This document shows positions 46,225 through 58,534 of a DNA stretch of 64,000 nt, one piece after another. The translations under genes and the position numbers were made by a program. The notes below the pieces were generated by a model. It searched no databases. It saw only the letters and a program-made list of their open reading frames with translations, and was not told the DNA's origin. Position 1 is the stretch's first letter. Each line of letters opens with the position of its first letter. The stretch spans positions 1,921,053-1,985,052 of the forward strand of contig NW_022985162.1 of the NCBI RefSeq assembly GCF_010093535.1, in the 5' to 3' direction. The DNA comes from Lindgomyces ingoldianus (lineage: Eukaryota > Ascomycota > Dothideomycetes > Pleosporales > Lindgomycetaceae).

Positions 46225-46556
46225 GGCGGTATTGACAAGTGCGAAAGAGGCCCAGGCAGCGGCGGGCTAGGGACGGGGCCGCGCAGAGGCAGATCTAAGC
46301 GTTCGGGAGAGATTCTGGACAGAGGATCAGCGAGAGATCCCCAAATGTGGAGGCAATTCGCCATGAGTTATTGTAGCACTAAGCCATGGCTATGAGTTGG
46401 CGTGACGAGTGTCATGAGTGAATGATCGCGGTCAGGTGGAGGGGCCGCTAGCGCGTCATTATAAAGAGCGAGGTCCACGGAGCTAAGCTTCGAGAGACCG
46501 AAGTTTCACCGAGAGACACACTTCAAGCTCTGCTATTCCCACATGGTAACAACAAC
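46225..46556. promoter_or_regulatory. Shared divergent promoter of ATG9 and COG6
   Basis: The 332 bp between the two start codons must serve both genes. A TTATAAAG element lies at about 46459, roughly 95 bp before the COG6 ATG. Confidence 0.55.
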
Positions 46557-48694
46557 ATGTCTACTAGCCATTTCCAGGAGCGCTCGGTTCCCGCTGCTCA
46601 AGATGGGCTATCCCCTGCTTCCCCGTCGGTAGGATCCGCGTCTCGTGGCGCCAATGCTCTATCTAGTAGAATCACAAGTGTTCTTTCGGCCTCCTACGCA
46701 GACCTTGAGATCCGTGATGTTCTGGAGACGCTAGATGCAAGAGGAATTCGAAATACTGCGGAGACGCGGCGGCAAATACGGCTAGATGTTCAGAAAGAAG
46801 TTATCCAATGCAATGGCGAGATTGTTAAGGACTTTGGCGCGGTTGCTGAGGTCTGTGAATATATCTACTGAGAAGAGCTGAAAAAACTAATCCCTATTAG
46901 CAACTGAAACGTATTGGCACAGCTATTTCTAGTCTGAACAAATACTGTGCAGATATGCGGGGTCATATTGCTGCCGCAAATCGTGAAACGGGCCCTGTCC
47001 TAGAAGAAGCAACGAGTCTCATGACCCAGAAGAAACAGATCGAAACTAAGCAGCAAATTTTAGACGCCTTCAATACCCACTTCACTATTTCCGAGGCCGA
47101 GTCAACAATATTGACGTCGACTGCAGAGCCTGTCAATGAGGAATTTTTCCAAACACTTACGAGGGTGAAGAGAATCCACCACGATTGTCAAGTGCTTCTG
47201 GGGACAGAGGATCAAAGACTAGGTTTGGAAGTGCTCGAGAAAAGTTCCAGACAACTCAACACCGCCTTCCAAAAATTATATCGTTGGATCCAAAGAGAGT
47301 TCAAGGACCTTGACCTAGAAAACCCTCAAATCAATGCATCAGTGAGGCGGTCCCTACGTGTCTTAGCTGAGCGGCCGTCCTTGTTCCAGAGCTGTCTCGA
47401 CTTCTTTGCAGAGGCACGCGAGCACATTCTTTCGGACTCGTTCTATGCGGCTCTTACTGGATCAAGTTCTGAGGCGCAACACATTGCCACCAAGCCTATT
47501 GAATTCCACGCGCATGACCCGTTACGTTATGTTGGTGATATGCTAGCTTGGGCTCATTCTGCTACCGTATCGGAGAGGGAAGCATTGGAGGTTTTGTTCA
47601 TCTCAGAGGGAGATGAAATCAAACGGTCAATACAAGCTGGTCTCGAAAGCGAACCATGGCTGCGTTCCGAAGAGAATGACGAAATATTCGATGGAAGAAA
47701 AGCTCTCAATCAGTTGGTCAGCCGCGATCTCACTGGTGTTGCGCGATTATTACGACAGCGTACCGAACAGGTGATCCAAAGCCATGAGGATGCAACCCTA
47801 GCTTATAAGATCGCAAACCTGATCGGCTTCTACAAGAGTACTTTTACCAAACTTCTCGGCGCAGCTTCAGAGGTCCTTGAGGTATTCACAGCGCTCGAGG
47901 GTTCGGCAATGAGACAGTTCCGTGGCAACATGAGGGATCACGTAGCAGCTGTCCAGGGTGAAATAGCTGTCGCACCAGCAGACTTATCAACACCCGATTT
48001 CTTCGAAGATGCTTTACAAATGCTGAAGGCGCTTGCGAAGAGCTACGATACGTCCATTGCAACGGCTGATGACCAAGAGAATGCCTTTCAATCGGTGCTC
48101 ACAGAAGCTTTGGATCCATTCCTTGCTGGATGCGAAACACTTTACAAAGGACTACCCAAACCCAACAGCGACATATTCGCCATCAATTGCCTTTTGGCAG
48201 CAAGGGCGGTGTTATCCCCCTACTCGTTTGCAGGTGACCGTGTTAGAGAAATGGAGGATACTATGGGCGAGCATACAGCAAGGCTTGTGGAGTACCAGCA
48301 TCAATATTTCACTTACACTTCAGGTCTCAACTCCCTGTTGGAAGCTCTCTCAGATATCTCCGATTCTCCCGAGACCCTGAAAGCCATTCCGACATTGGAA
48401 GCCTTCAAGCCTGAAGCGCTTATCAACTCAAGTCAGCAGCTCGATGAGTTTCTTCCGTCGGCGCTCATCGATGCCGTGGAAAACATCAAGCATTTGCGGA
48501 ACAGGAAGATGGTGCAGGATATTACGGAAGAAGCAGCTAGACAGTTCTGTGAAGACTTTGAATTTGTGGAGAGCAAGATTCTAGCAGTTGATGACTTGCT
48601 CTATGGTGAAGATGAGTCTGAGGAGGAACCCCCGCTAGGGATTAGGGATATGTTCCCACGCACGAGTGGTGAGATACGGGTGCTCTTGAGCTAG
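46557..48694 (+). CDS. cog6: Conserved oligomeric Golgi complex subunit 6
   Basis: Two exons (46557-46850 and 46901-48694) with a 50-bp intron whose donor is GTCTGT give 695 residues. The N-terminal region has [31 protein letters not shown] spacing ([13 protein letters not shown]) and a coiled-coil start ([20 protein letters not shown]); further on are [20 protein letters not shown] and [20 protein letters not shown], which are Cog6 hallmarks. Cog6 belongs to lobe B of the COG tether, which captures vesicles that recycle Golgi enzymes. Its size is a little above 650, usual for fungi. It is divergent from ATG9; in yeast COG subunits are also needed for autophagy-related vesicle traffic, so shared expression would make sense. 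Confidence 0.95.
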
Positions 48695-48857
48695 CTAGAT
48701 ATAGGTATCACGCCATCCAGGCCGGGTATAAATGGAATCCGATATGTCCAGTTCTTCGCGCCTTTCTGATTTACTCCTGAGGTATTAACATCCGTCCGCA
48801 TATTGGTCGTAATTCGTGGCCACGCATGTTTGCCCAAGGCTGGTCCCAAGGGCGGTC

Positions 48858-49265
48858 TCAAGTTTGGGGTTTCTTCTTCTCCCACTCCTCTGGGGTGTGG
48901 CATTTCGCCGTCCATGCATGTATGGCGGCGATCTCTTCCTTCAGGGTGGTATTTACCAACCGTGCCCTGGCGAGTGTAGTTTTCTTTGCGAACTGCGGCG
49001 AAACAATGATTGCCTCAAGCATTTGTCCACAGCCCCCTATCCACCCGTTAGCTCGTCAAACAAAAGCTTGACACAAGCCCTTACCACTCAGATCCTCAAT
49101 CTCAACATATGTCGCATCCAACATTTCCTCCAATTTGCTTTTCAGTCCTTCTGGCGTCACACCCGAACTTGGGTGCACCTGCTGCGCTTCAGAATCCGTG
49201 CTGGCGGCCATATTGTCCACAGTCAGCTTGTTGAGAGTCTTAGAGAGGGCGATGCGCGGGTCCAT
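48858..49265 (-). CDS. BolA-like protein (Bol2/Fra2 type)
   Basis: Two exons (49265-49085 and 49036-48858) with a 48-bp intron give 119 residues. The BolA fold runs from [20 protein letters not shown] through [20 protein letters not shown] to [20 protein letters not shown] and [10 protein letters not shown]. The conserved Cys in GGCGQ and the His in AAIHAW are the residues that bind an iron-sulfur cluster with monothiol glutaredoxins. Yeast Fra2/Bol2 works with Grx3/4 in cytosolic iron sensing, and Bol1/Bol3 work in mitochondria. The 36-residue N-terminal extension could be a targeting peptide, or translation may start at Met19. It is divergent from a NIF3-family gene, with 236 bp between starts. 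Confidence 0.9.
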
Positions 49266-49501
49266 GGTTAGAAGTTGTATTGCTTTATTAATTGGATTTT
49301 TATCCTCGGATCAGATAAGATGGTATGTTCCGAGACGGGGCGGTGAGGGGTTTTGGGAATGGAACCGAATGACGTGATGGTGGGGGAAGGAATTACAGGA
49401 GGGGTCTGTGCACGTGGCGCGGAGAGGTAGCACGCGTGAAGCTTGATTTTCGACGGGGGATTCGTGAAATTGAGAGGGAAAGGGTTGGAGATTTGCTCTG
49501 T
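49266..49501. promoter_or_regulatory. Shared divergent promoter of the BolA-like and NIF3-like genes
   Basis: The 236 bp between the two start codons must drive both genes. I recognise no clear TATA box or GATA cluster. Confidence 0.5.
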
Positions 49502-50776
49502 ATGTTTCTTCAGACCCTGAGGCGATCTTTTACGATGAGTGTTTCGATGAGCTCGGCTCCGTTCTCGAGAGCCGTGGTACGAGCTATGCGAAAGCTGTAA
49601 GTTTCACGATTCTCTTGTTGATTGTGCGCGTCTCAAATGGTGCTTTCTCTTGCTCCCTCCTCTCCGTTCTAGATGATCCAAGGGACATGTCCGCAAGCTA
49701 AAGCTGACTCACTCAACAGCTACCCACCAGCCCTCGCAGACAACTCCTGGGACAACACTGGCCTCCTTCTCGAAGCCCCCTTCGTCCCATCTCGCCCTCA
49801 ATCCAACACTATCCTCCTCACTATCGACCTCACTCGTGCTGTCGCTGACGAAGCCATCGCGCTCAAATCCTCTATCATAATATCCTACCACCCCATCATA
49901 TTCCGTGGCCTAAAATGCCTCACTCTCGCAAACACCCAACAACAGATTCTGCTCCGACTGGCGAGCCATGGAATCAGTGTCTACAGTCCCCATACCGCCG
50001 TCGATGCCGCACCCGGTGGTCTTGGAGACTGGCTCGCCGACATAGTTACTGGAACGCGGACCAGCTACGAAGAGTTTTCTGATGCTGTGGAAACGCCCAA
50101 TAGCAAGGAAGCCCTCGACGACAACGATCCATTCACAGACCTTAAACCCCCACCCACCTACACCCTAAACCACCACCCCAGCCAAACCTCCTTCCGCCTC
50201 GCAACCGCCGCTTCAGAAACTGTGACAACCATCCCCCACACCCGTCGCCCGATTGTTCCGCAGTCACCAGACCTCGAATCGCATCCTGGCGCAGGAATGG
50301 GTCGCATAGTGACGTTCAGTAATCCGCAGCCGCTGCCTACGCTGTTGGATCGAATAGGTAAGGGCATGAATAATCCGAAAGGTTTTCCTATCGCGATACC
50401 GCAAGGGAGAACTATCTCGGATCTGAGTATCTCGAGCGTGGGCATCTGCGCTGGTTCTGGGGGCTCGATGCTCGGGGGTTTAGACGTGGATTTGCTATTT
50501 ACGGGGGAAATGAGCCATCATGAAGCACTTGCGGCGATTGAGAAGGGGCAGGCAGTGATCAGTTTGTTCCACAGCAATTCAGAACGGGGGTTTCTGACTG
50601 AGGTATTGCGGGGGCAGTTGGAAGGGATGGTTGAGGAAGAGTGGGCGAAGATCAGGCAGGAGGATGGCGAGAATGAGGAGTTGAGAGAAGTGTTGGAGGA
50701 GGAGTTTGAGGTCCTGGTTAGTGAGGTGGATAGGGATCCTTATGGAATTGTGATTCTGAAGTCTGACACAGGATGA
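49502..50776 (+). CDS. NIF3-family protein (DUF34, GTP cyclohydrolase 1 type 2-like)
   Basis: Two exons (49502-49596 and 49720-50776) with a 123-bp intron give 383 residues. Joining them yields AVVRAMRKLYPPALADNSWD and then NTGLLLEAPF, the expected family start. Metal-binding marks are SYHPIIFRGLK near 100, YSPHTAVDAAPGG near 135 and, near the end, TGEMSHHEAL and the HSNSERGFL motif. The family forms ring-shaped hexamers with two metal ions per subunit; the molecular role in eukaryotes is still open, and yeast Nif3 is found in mitochondria. The first residues MFLQTLRRSFTM could be a mitochondrial signal. Two later in-frame ATGs exist in exon 1. The Asp/Glu-rich insert after 180 is usual for fungal members. 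Confidence 0.93.
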
Positions 50777-51157
50777 GCAGGGATGAGTGAGTTAGTAGAG
50801 TAGGAAAATGGGGCCACAATACCACAAAGCCTGAAGAAATAATCCATGATGCATAGACAAACATAGGCAACTCGATGACCGGTGTGCTACCTGCATTCAC
50901 AAGTACCGTAAGAGCCAAAATTGATCAAGTGATCTATGGGCCTAGTACAATCTTTCACCACGAGACTTTACAAGTGTTGGAAATCCGCTGCACAATTCAA
51001 TATACTTGCTTTTTCGCGGGGCCGACGTCTCCAACGCCTCCTTCCCGGAACGCCAGCCTCAGTATGGGTCCAAAGCTACTTTCTTATACTCCTCATCCAG
51101 GCTCTTATACCCCAGAATACAAAAATGGAGTCATCTCAAGGAGGAAGAGATGGAACT
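50777..51157. other. Convergent intergenic region
   Basis: The shared 3' region of the NIF3-like and UBR7-like genes. No other feature is seen. Confidence 0.5.
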
Positions 51158-52971
51158 TCAGTAACCACTCTGCTCCCTCCTATTATCCCCACTGTTGCCT
51201 CCATTCTCGCCGTCGTCATTCTTCCTATTACTCTGTGCCGCGCTCCCAGCCGCCTCCTTGATCCCCTTTTCATCACCCCTCAGTTTCTCAAAATATGCCT
51301 TGATATCCTCGGCTCCAACAGCCTGTCCACTCTCCGCGAATGGCTGCAGGAAAGTCTTGAGGTTGTCCTTCAGATGGGCGTATGCCATTGCCCCCTGAAT
51401 CGCACGGGCGCGGTCCATCGTGCTGAATGCCGCTTCTCCACGATCATAGATAGATCCTGTACCTGCCGATGGGGCGCCTTCGCCGTCTTCGGAGATGGGT
51501 GGCTCATAGGTATCTTCCTCCTCGATGAGCTGTGTGTGGGCCTTTAAGAGAGGGAAACAAGTAGTGCAATGACAGAGATGGTCGCGGAAGTCTTGTTTTA
51601 GAAAGATAGTAAAGGGGGTTGTCGAGGTTGGAGCTGGTGGAAGCGTAGAAAGCTTGCAAATGTTCGAGTCTTGCTTCTTCGGTGTGAGGGGAAGCGTCAC
51701 GGTCTCTGGAACGGAGGAGAGCGTGGTGGCAAGGTCTTCGGATTTCTGACGCTTAGGCGGACCCATGGGGATAGAGTTGACGGATTCTTCATCGTCGTCA
51801 GAAGCCTTGCGCTTCTTGGACTCGCTATTTACAGGCTTGGAAACTGGCGCAGTGGATGCCTCGGCAGCCTTAGTGTTCAATGTCGCACTGAAATATACAG
51901 GTGGAAGAAATCCAGGCGTGCCTGCATATTTCTTTATCCAAGGGAACGCCTCTACGCACTTGTAACAAATGAAGGTATCGAAGTCGTCCTCGTTAGGAAA
52001 GCCTGGAGGGAGTGGAGGTTCATCATCTTCATCCTCGTCACCGTCTGCATCTGCGGCAGTATTGTTCCCATCGATTCCATTACCAGCCGCTATTGAAGTG
52101 ACAATGGAAGGCCTCCTTGCGCTGGAGTGGACATCCAGGACATCCACTGGCTCTTCCTCTCTTGTGACACTAACCTCCTTCGTGATTCCGTTCGCCGGTT
52201 TATTCGGAGATTCTTTCGTCTTATCAATTTTAGGCTTCTCGATGCTCTTCTTATACTCCTCACGGCTGAGTCCCACGACACACTCCGGATGCCACCAGTC
52301 TTCCCCACAGCCACCGTCCTCCACTGTTCCAAGGCCGAGACACTGGAACATGGTTCCCTTCTCTTGGTGCGGATCATACTGCTCGTTGCAGCCGCAGAAC
52401 CTGTTCCGAAAATTCTGGTTATAATGGTTACCGGCTGCCGGCTCTTCCCCGGTCACATCGCCCTTCTGGCCTGTCTTTGAGTTCACTCGGAGGGTGCATG
52501 CGCTTGCCTCAGGGAGGCGCGTTGTCCCGCAATCGCAAACGAAGCTGCGTTTGGCGAAGAGCTCGACGAGGGTGTGTTCACCGTGACATGAGATGGAACA
52601 CGAATAGCAGACGCCAGCGGGGGTGTAAGCCTCAGAAGGTTCTTCGGGCGGCGGATTGCAGGTAAGGCACGAGAACAGACTCTGACGGATGGCGCCGAGG
52701 TCGCGAGTGCAAGTATCAAATTGCTGTTGGCTGTCAGGAAAATGCGGGAAAACTGTTGAGGGGGGGCAGACATATGGCAGGGCCTCGCGGGCTTCAACCT
52801 CAAGGCTGAGTTGCTCTTTAATATACCTAGCAGGGGGGCATGAGGAGATGATATATGGCACTTGGAGCGCTGAACTCACTCTGCCGCTGTTTGTGAGCTC
52901 TCGGATGCTTGGGACATACTCTTGGAGCGCGGCCTAGACTGGGACATGTTGGAGGTCTGAGGGTCGGCCAT
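51158..52971 (-). CDS. UBR-box and PHD-finger protein, UBR7/Mlo2-like
   Basis: Two exons (52971-52880 and 52826-51158) with a 53-bp intron give 586 residues. The UBR box has the Cys/His series CLTCNPPP, GVCYSCSISCHGEHTLVELF and RSFVCDCGTTRLP. It is followed by a PHD-like module RFCGCNEQYD, MFQCLGLG, CGEDWWHPECVVGL and, after an acidic linker (DGDEDEDDEPPLPPGFPNED), FDTFICYKCVEAFPWI. The C-terminal HLCHCTTCFPLL segment is also conserved. Human UBR7 is an N-recognin-like protein reported to act on histone H2B; fission yeast Mlo2 affects mitosis when overproduced. The protein is likely nuclear, given KKRKAS and PKRQKS basic tracts. It shares a promoter region with MCM2. Confidence 0.92.
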
Positions 52972-53425
52972 GGTGGCTATATTTGAGGCTACTCTGACCG
53001 ACGGGCAAGGGAGTCTGAAAGGTATGCACGGTAACAAAGGGAGAATCGAAGGCGATGTGTTGTTGTCGCAATGGATTCGGTGTGGCCGCAAAATGGGTCG
53101 CGCTCCGGGGGACTTGCGACTACCTGCGCTAAGACCGGGTTCGGGTGTAATGGAGACGCGCCAAGACAAAACGCGCCCACGCGACGCCAGCGCGTTTTAT
53201 CCTTTTCATCGCCGCCCGCTTTCACCTGTGCACCTTCACTAATTATCCCCCCTCTCTCCACCAACCTTCTTATAGCGTCCATATATTCGGCGCATTGAGT
53301 GAAAATGAGGTAGGGCCACTCTTTTTCTTCACGATCTGTATCGAACACTAGCCGCAGCTCTCCCCCCTTGACCCCTCCTCTCTATCTATCAACTAACCGC
53401 CCCCAGTTCACCGCTTCGAGCAAAC
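52972..53425. promoter_or_regulatory. Shared divergent promoter of the UBR7-like gene and MCM2
   Basis: The 454 bp between the starts. The GC-rich centre carries the ACGCG cluster listed separately, and the MCM2 side has a pyrimidine-rich tract (53355-53390) just before the ATG. Confidence 0.55.
53156..53195. promoter_or_regulatory. Cluster of four ACGCG cores (MCB-like, MBF sites)
   Basis: ACGCG occurs on the plus strand at 53156-53160, 53171-53175 and 53179-53183, and on the minus strand at 53191-53195. The cluster is 231-270 bp upstream of the MCM2 ATG. ACGCGT/ACGCGN is the core bound by the MBF (Mbp1/Swi6-type) factor, which drives G1/S genes in fungi. Confidence 0.6.
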
Positions 53426-56070
53426 ATGTCTTCCGCAAACCGTGGTGGTCCAAGCCTCAACAACAGGAACAAGCGCGCGAGAGAGCCTGACGATGACTTG
53501 CCCTCCTCGGCGGCGCATCCGCCATCCAGTCCAATGGCCTCTTCGCCGCCGATGCTCCCCCATGACGAAGAGCCCGACGTTATGGATGAGGACCAGCTTA
53601 TTCCGGATGTCGACGATCTTGACGAGGACGCAGAAGAAGCTGAGGGTATCGATCTCTTTAATGAGGACTTCGAGCAAGACTATCGAGAGCGCGAAAACGA
53701 TGCATATGAGGGCATAGGCATTGATGACCAAGAATATGACGAACTCGATCTTGCATCGAGAAGAGACCTCGACCGGCGTCTGAATGCGCGTGACGCTGCA
53801 GCCAGGAATCGCGCAATTCCTGGAGCTTGGTTAGGCGACGGCGAGGATGTAGGTGATCTGGCCGAACTGACGAGGCGGAGACCACCTCGCCGATACGGTT
53901 ATGATGAGGATCAAGATGATATGGATATAGGTGGGGATATTATGAACGTGGAGTTGACCCTCGAAGCTTTGGCGGACGTAAAGTCAGCTAGTTTGACCGA
54001 TTGGGTTTCTCTCCCTGCTGTTGCCAGGACCATTGCGCGAGAGTTTAAATCTTTCCTCACCGAATACACCGACGAGCACGGAACGTCAGTCTATGGGACT
54101 CGAATTCGAACGCTCGGTGAGATCAACGCGGAGTCGCTGGAAGTCTCTTTTGATCATCTTTCGGAGTCAAAGGCTACCTTGGCATACTGGCTTGCCAACG
54201 TCCCGACTGAGATGTTAAAGATCTTCGACCAGGTGGCCATGGAAGTCACGTTACTCCACTACCCGGACTATGAGCGTATTCATTCAGAGATCCACGTCCG
54301 AATGACCGGCCTTCCAGTTCAGTACACTCTCCGCCAACTCCGTCAGAGCCACCTGAACTGCTTGGTTCGTGTCACTGGAGTCGTCACCCGTCGTAGTGGA
54401 GTCTTCCCGCAGCTCAAGTATGTCAAGTTTGACTGCACAAAATGCGGTGTTACTCTCGGACCCTTCCACCAAGATTCGAACGTTGAAGTGAAGATCTCCT
54501 TCTGTCAGAATTGCCAGTCCCGTGGTCCGTTCACAGTCAACACCGAGCGAACGGTCTACCGGAATTATCAGAAACTCACTCTTCAAGAGTCCCCCGGCAC
54601 TGTCCCAGCCGGCCGTCTCCCTCGTCACCGAGAGGTCATTCTGCTGTGGGATCTAATTGACTCGGCTAAGCCTGGAGAGGAGGTTGAAGTGACTGGTATC
54701 TACCGCAACAACTACGACGCTGCTCTGAACAGTAAGAACGGTTTCCCCGTTTTTGCTACAATTCTCGAAGCCAATCATGTCGTCAAATCCCACGACCAGC
54801 TTGCCGGTTTCCGCCTCACAGAGGAAGATGAACGCGAGATCCGCAACCTCTCAAAGGATCCTAAGATCGTGGACAGACTCATCAACTCTATCGCGCCTAG
54901 TATTTATGGGCATACGGATATTAAGACTGCTGTTGCACTGTCCCTTTTCGGAGGTGTCAGCAAAGAAGCTCCCGGACGCCTCGCCATCCGTGGTGACATC
55001 AACCTCCTTCTCCTGGGCGACCCTGGCACCGCGAAATCTCAAATCCTCAAGTATGTCGAGAAGACCGCTCACCGCGCTGTCTTTGCCACTGGCCAGGGAG
55101 CTTCCGCAGTCGGTCTCACAGCCTCTGTCCGTCGCGATCCGATGACTAGCGAATGGACTCTAGAAGGTGGAGCACTCGTACTCGCAGACAAAGGAACATG
55201 TCTTATTGATGAATTCGATAAGATGAATGATCAAGACCGCACTTCGATCCATGAAGCCATGGAACAGCAAACCATCTCAATCTCCAAGGCTGGTATCGTC
55301 ACTACTCTCCAAGCTCGCTGCGCCATTGTCGCGGCAGCCAATCCCATCGGCGGCCGCTATAACTCCACAGTCCCCTTCTCTCAAAACGTTGAGCTCACGG
55401 AACCTATCTTGTCTCGTTTCGACATCTTGTGTGTTGTTCGTGACACCGTAGATCCGACAGAGGACGAGCGCCTCGCTAAGTTCGTGGTAAACTCACACGG
55501 CCGCGCCCATCCTCTCGTCGGCGCCGGGTACGGATACAGTGACAAGGTCAAGCAAGCCGAAAACGATGTGGCCATGGAAGTCGACAGCGACATGGTGCAA
55601 GCCAGAGAGGACCAGATTCCGCAGGAGTTGTTACGGAAGTATATTTTGTATGCGCGGGAGAAGTGCAAACCGAAGTTGTATCAGATTGATCAAGACAAGG
55701 TGGCGAGACTGTTTGCGGATATGAGGAGGGAATCGCTGGCGACTGGAGCGTATCCAATTACTGTGAGTCTTGCCTCACCCTTTTCTTCTCTTGACTAGAA
55801 CGAAGACTGATGCATATTATCTAGGTCCGTCATCTGGAAGCTATCATGCGTATATCAGAAGCCTTCTGTAAGATGCGATTATCTGAGTATTGCTCTGCGC
55901 AGGACATCGATCGCGCGATTGCTGTTGCTGTTGATTCGTTTGTCGGCTCGCAGAAGGTTAGCTGTAAGAAGGCGCTTGCAAGAGCGTTTGCAAAGTATAC
56001 GCTTAATCGACCGGGTGCGGTTAGGGCGCCGGCGAGGGCGGGAAGGCAGAGTGCTAGAGCAGCTGCATAG
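53426..56070 (+). CDS. mcm2: DNA replication licensing factor Mcm2
   Basis: Two exons (53426-55762 and 55825-56070) with a 62-bp intron near the end give 860 residues. The acidic N-terminal tail (EGIDLFNEDFEQDY) marks Mcm2 and is the histone H3-H4 binding part in known members. The zinc finger is CTKCGV...CQNCQSRG. The helicase core has Walker A LLGDPGTAKSQ at 529-539, Walker B LIDEFDKM near 593 and the arginine finger in EPILSRFDILCVV. Mcm2 is one of six subunits of the MCM2-7 ring loaded at origins in G1 and active as the CMG helicase in S phase. The basic C-terminus (RPGAVRAPARAGRQSARAAA) is a common tail. A cluster of MBF-type sites upstream suggests G1/S expression. Confidence 0.98.
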
Positions 56071-56659
56071 TTTTCTAACATCTCATTCCTGGAAGATGGC
56101 GATATGATGAGACATGGAGGGGTTAGGTAACTTGGAGTTCGGGAGCAGATAATATAAGACGTTGGAATGTGATGGGATCGGATCGGATTGGCAGTGGAAA
56201 TATTATGTAGTTCTGTCTTCAAGGGGCTTTACTGGGGCATTGATACATGACCATAGGTGTTTGTGTAGACTACTGCTGGCGTTTTGGATTGCTTTATATG
56301 ACAGAGCGCTGGGCTGCTGATTCTATGAGCAATACGCATTTTAAATTCACTTTCTTGTCCATGAGTAAGTCCCCTTCATCTTAGTATTCAAGCGACCTTT
56401 CCGAACCCTCCACAACGCTTGATGCCAGAACCGTGCGGTTCTATTCTATATCTCCCATTTGTCACTGAGCTCCGTGACTCGCTTAATCTATGGCTTGGAC
56501 GCTTCCTCATCTTGGAACATCGAAGGCTCTCAGACTGTTCGGGACTCTCCGTCTTTTGAGTACCTTGAATTGCGGAGACCCTGGACCCGTGTCTTCGGCC
56601 GGTTCGCAGTATGCTGCACAACTACGCAAGTTTACTATCACCTATCCCACACCAGCCCC
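56071..56659. other. Convergent intergenic region
   Basis: The shared 3' region of MCM2 and the DENND6-like gene. No other feature is seen. Confidence 0.5.
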
Positions 56660-58534
56660 TCAACTTGCAGTCGACACAGACGCAGAAGCCGATCCCGATC
56701 CAAGCATTCCCGCGCTAGCCTCCTTCTCCAGACTCAACTTCATATCCAACCACGAGTAAAAATTCGGCGAACGGCAGAAACTCTCATACAGGTGATCCCT
56801 AGCTCGATGTCTCTGTATCGGACCCTGTCCCCTAAACTTCACCGAGCTACCATGCTTGGCTAGGTTGCCGAGGAAATCAGTGACGGAGAAACTGGCATAG
56901 CGGTAGTTTCCACCAGGCGAGACGACATTGGGAGAGACGGAGGTGGCGAGGTAGCGGTTTATAGGCGCGATGAATTGGGCGGTGAGCTCAGCAAAGTGAC
57001 GACGGATGAGGGGACCAAGTTCATGGGTTGGCATGTCGAGTTTGAGGAAAGTTTCAATTTGCGAGATTAGATGGGAGTCGGTCTTTATGAAGCGTTTGGA
57101 AGGGGGATGGGCGTCGATGCCGCTGGGGAGGTCTAAGAGGCCGTTTCGGCTAGCTCGGTGGTGCAGCGAGTGATGGCGTTTTATAGGGACTGTGCCTTCA
57201 AAGTTTTGGAGGTAGAGGATGTGCGGTCTTGTGCGTTCTTTGTCTTCTGCGGCTGCGAGGACACGCTTCAGTAGGAAGGGGTTCGTTATGCCGATTATGA
57301 AGGGACGGGGAGTACCGCCATCTATGCCGATGCAGCGGAATTCAGACTGCATGGTCTGCGAAGGTGGAGGTACAAAGTCAGCGCAGTCTCTCAAAGCAGG
57401 GGTCTGATACCTCAATGTTCTGCCTTGAAGTGCACTGCAGGAATCTCAAACACCACCTGGATGGCATTTCAGATTATTGCAGTAAGTTTGAGACGAAACA
57501 TTGAATGTGTACCCGGGCCTTCGTACCATGTATGGCCTTATCTCTCCAGCATATGGGACAGGACGGACTAAATCTACTAGTGAGGAGACGGCCTCGCTGC
57601 ACAGTTGGGGTGATTTTGCAAGGACGACGATGCTTTCGCTAAGGAGAAGCTTCTCATAGAGTATGTATAGATCAGATAGCGAGGGCATAAATGGCATAAT
57701 GTTGTCCCAGGACCCGAGAGGCTCATAAGCATAGATTGAGGACGGTTTGTCCGAGATCAACGGAGTTGGGCCGGGAAGACCTTGAAGGGGAAAGGCGTGA
57801 TGGGGTGCAATGTCTAGAGCTATCATAGATCCAAAGAAGGGAAGGTCGAGTCTGCCCAGGGACGGGGGTGGCCAGGAAGCAATCTGCGTGTATGCAGCCT
57901 CGAGAGCTGTCGGGTCGCTGATAACGCCCGATTCTGTCATCTGTTGGAGAATCTTACTGTAGAAAGATAGGAAGTTGTGGTTGGAGATTAGCACCAGCGT
58001 CCGCTGGTTAAAGCTCCGCTTCATTGTGTGGTCAAACTCCTGGCGGAAGACACAGCAGCCGTAGAAGTTGTTAGGGCTTCCATGGGGTGCTTGGGGAGAG
58101 TTCAGGGATATATCAGGAGAGTTGTTGCCGATGGTGAAGTTGAAAGCGAGATCTTCGGCAGTCTCGGTATTCTGTTGCTCGGGGAAGCTACGCACGACTC
58201 AGGATCTGGCCAAACAGTAGAACCTTCTGCAGCATACCTGTTGAAGCATATTGCTGTTAAATCCGCGGTGGAGAAGGGCACATTTGAAGGATACACAATC
58301 TCTATTTCTGGTCCTGAACAAAGACTCAACTCACGTGCCTACTGAGCAGTAGCTGAGCATCACCTACCAATATCGACGTTGAAATTGCAGACAATGCTGT
58401 TACTGTGAGTTCGCGGACTCGAGTTCAGTCACGAGGGCTTACAAAGCAATGGCCCAATGCTGAAAGTGGCCCATGGCATCCTGCTGCCTTGGCGATCTAT
58501 GGGGATGCAAGATGGTGTTCTGGAGCTTCTCCAT
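56660..58534 (-). CDS. DENN-domain protein, DENND6 (FAM116)-like
   Basis: Five exons (58534-58443, 58396-58368, 58313-58238, 58187-57527, 57355-56660) give 517 residues; the second is only 29 nt, and intron 4 (57356-57526) is 171 bp. Splicing gives HFQHWAIAFIVCNFNVDIGP, EIEIVYPSNVPFSTADLTAI and CFNSFPEQQNTETAEDLAFN, the N-terminal longin-like part, then FYGCCVFRQEFD and NQRTLVLISNHNFLSFYSKI. The C-terminal part has ESIVVLAKSPQLCSEAVSSL, GEIRPYMTMQSEFR and RPFIIGITNPFLLKRVL. Human DENND6 is an exchange factor for Rab14 on recycling endosomes. The start is uncertain: an in-frame stop lies about 25 codons above the chosen ATG, so a further 5' exon is possible but not needed. It is divergent from VAC14. 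Confidence 0.85.
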
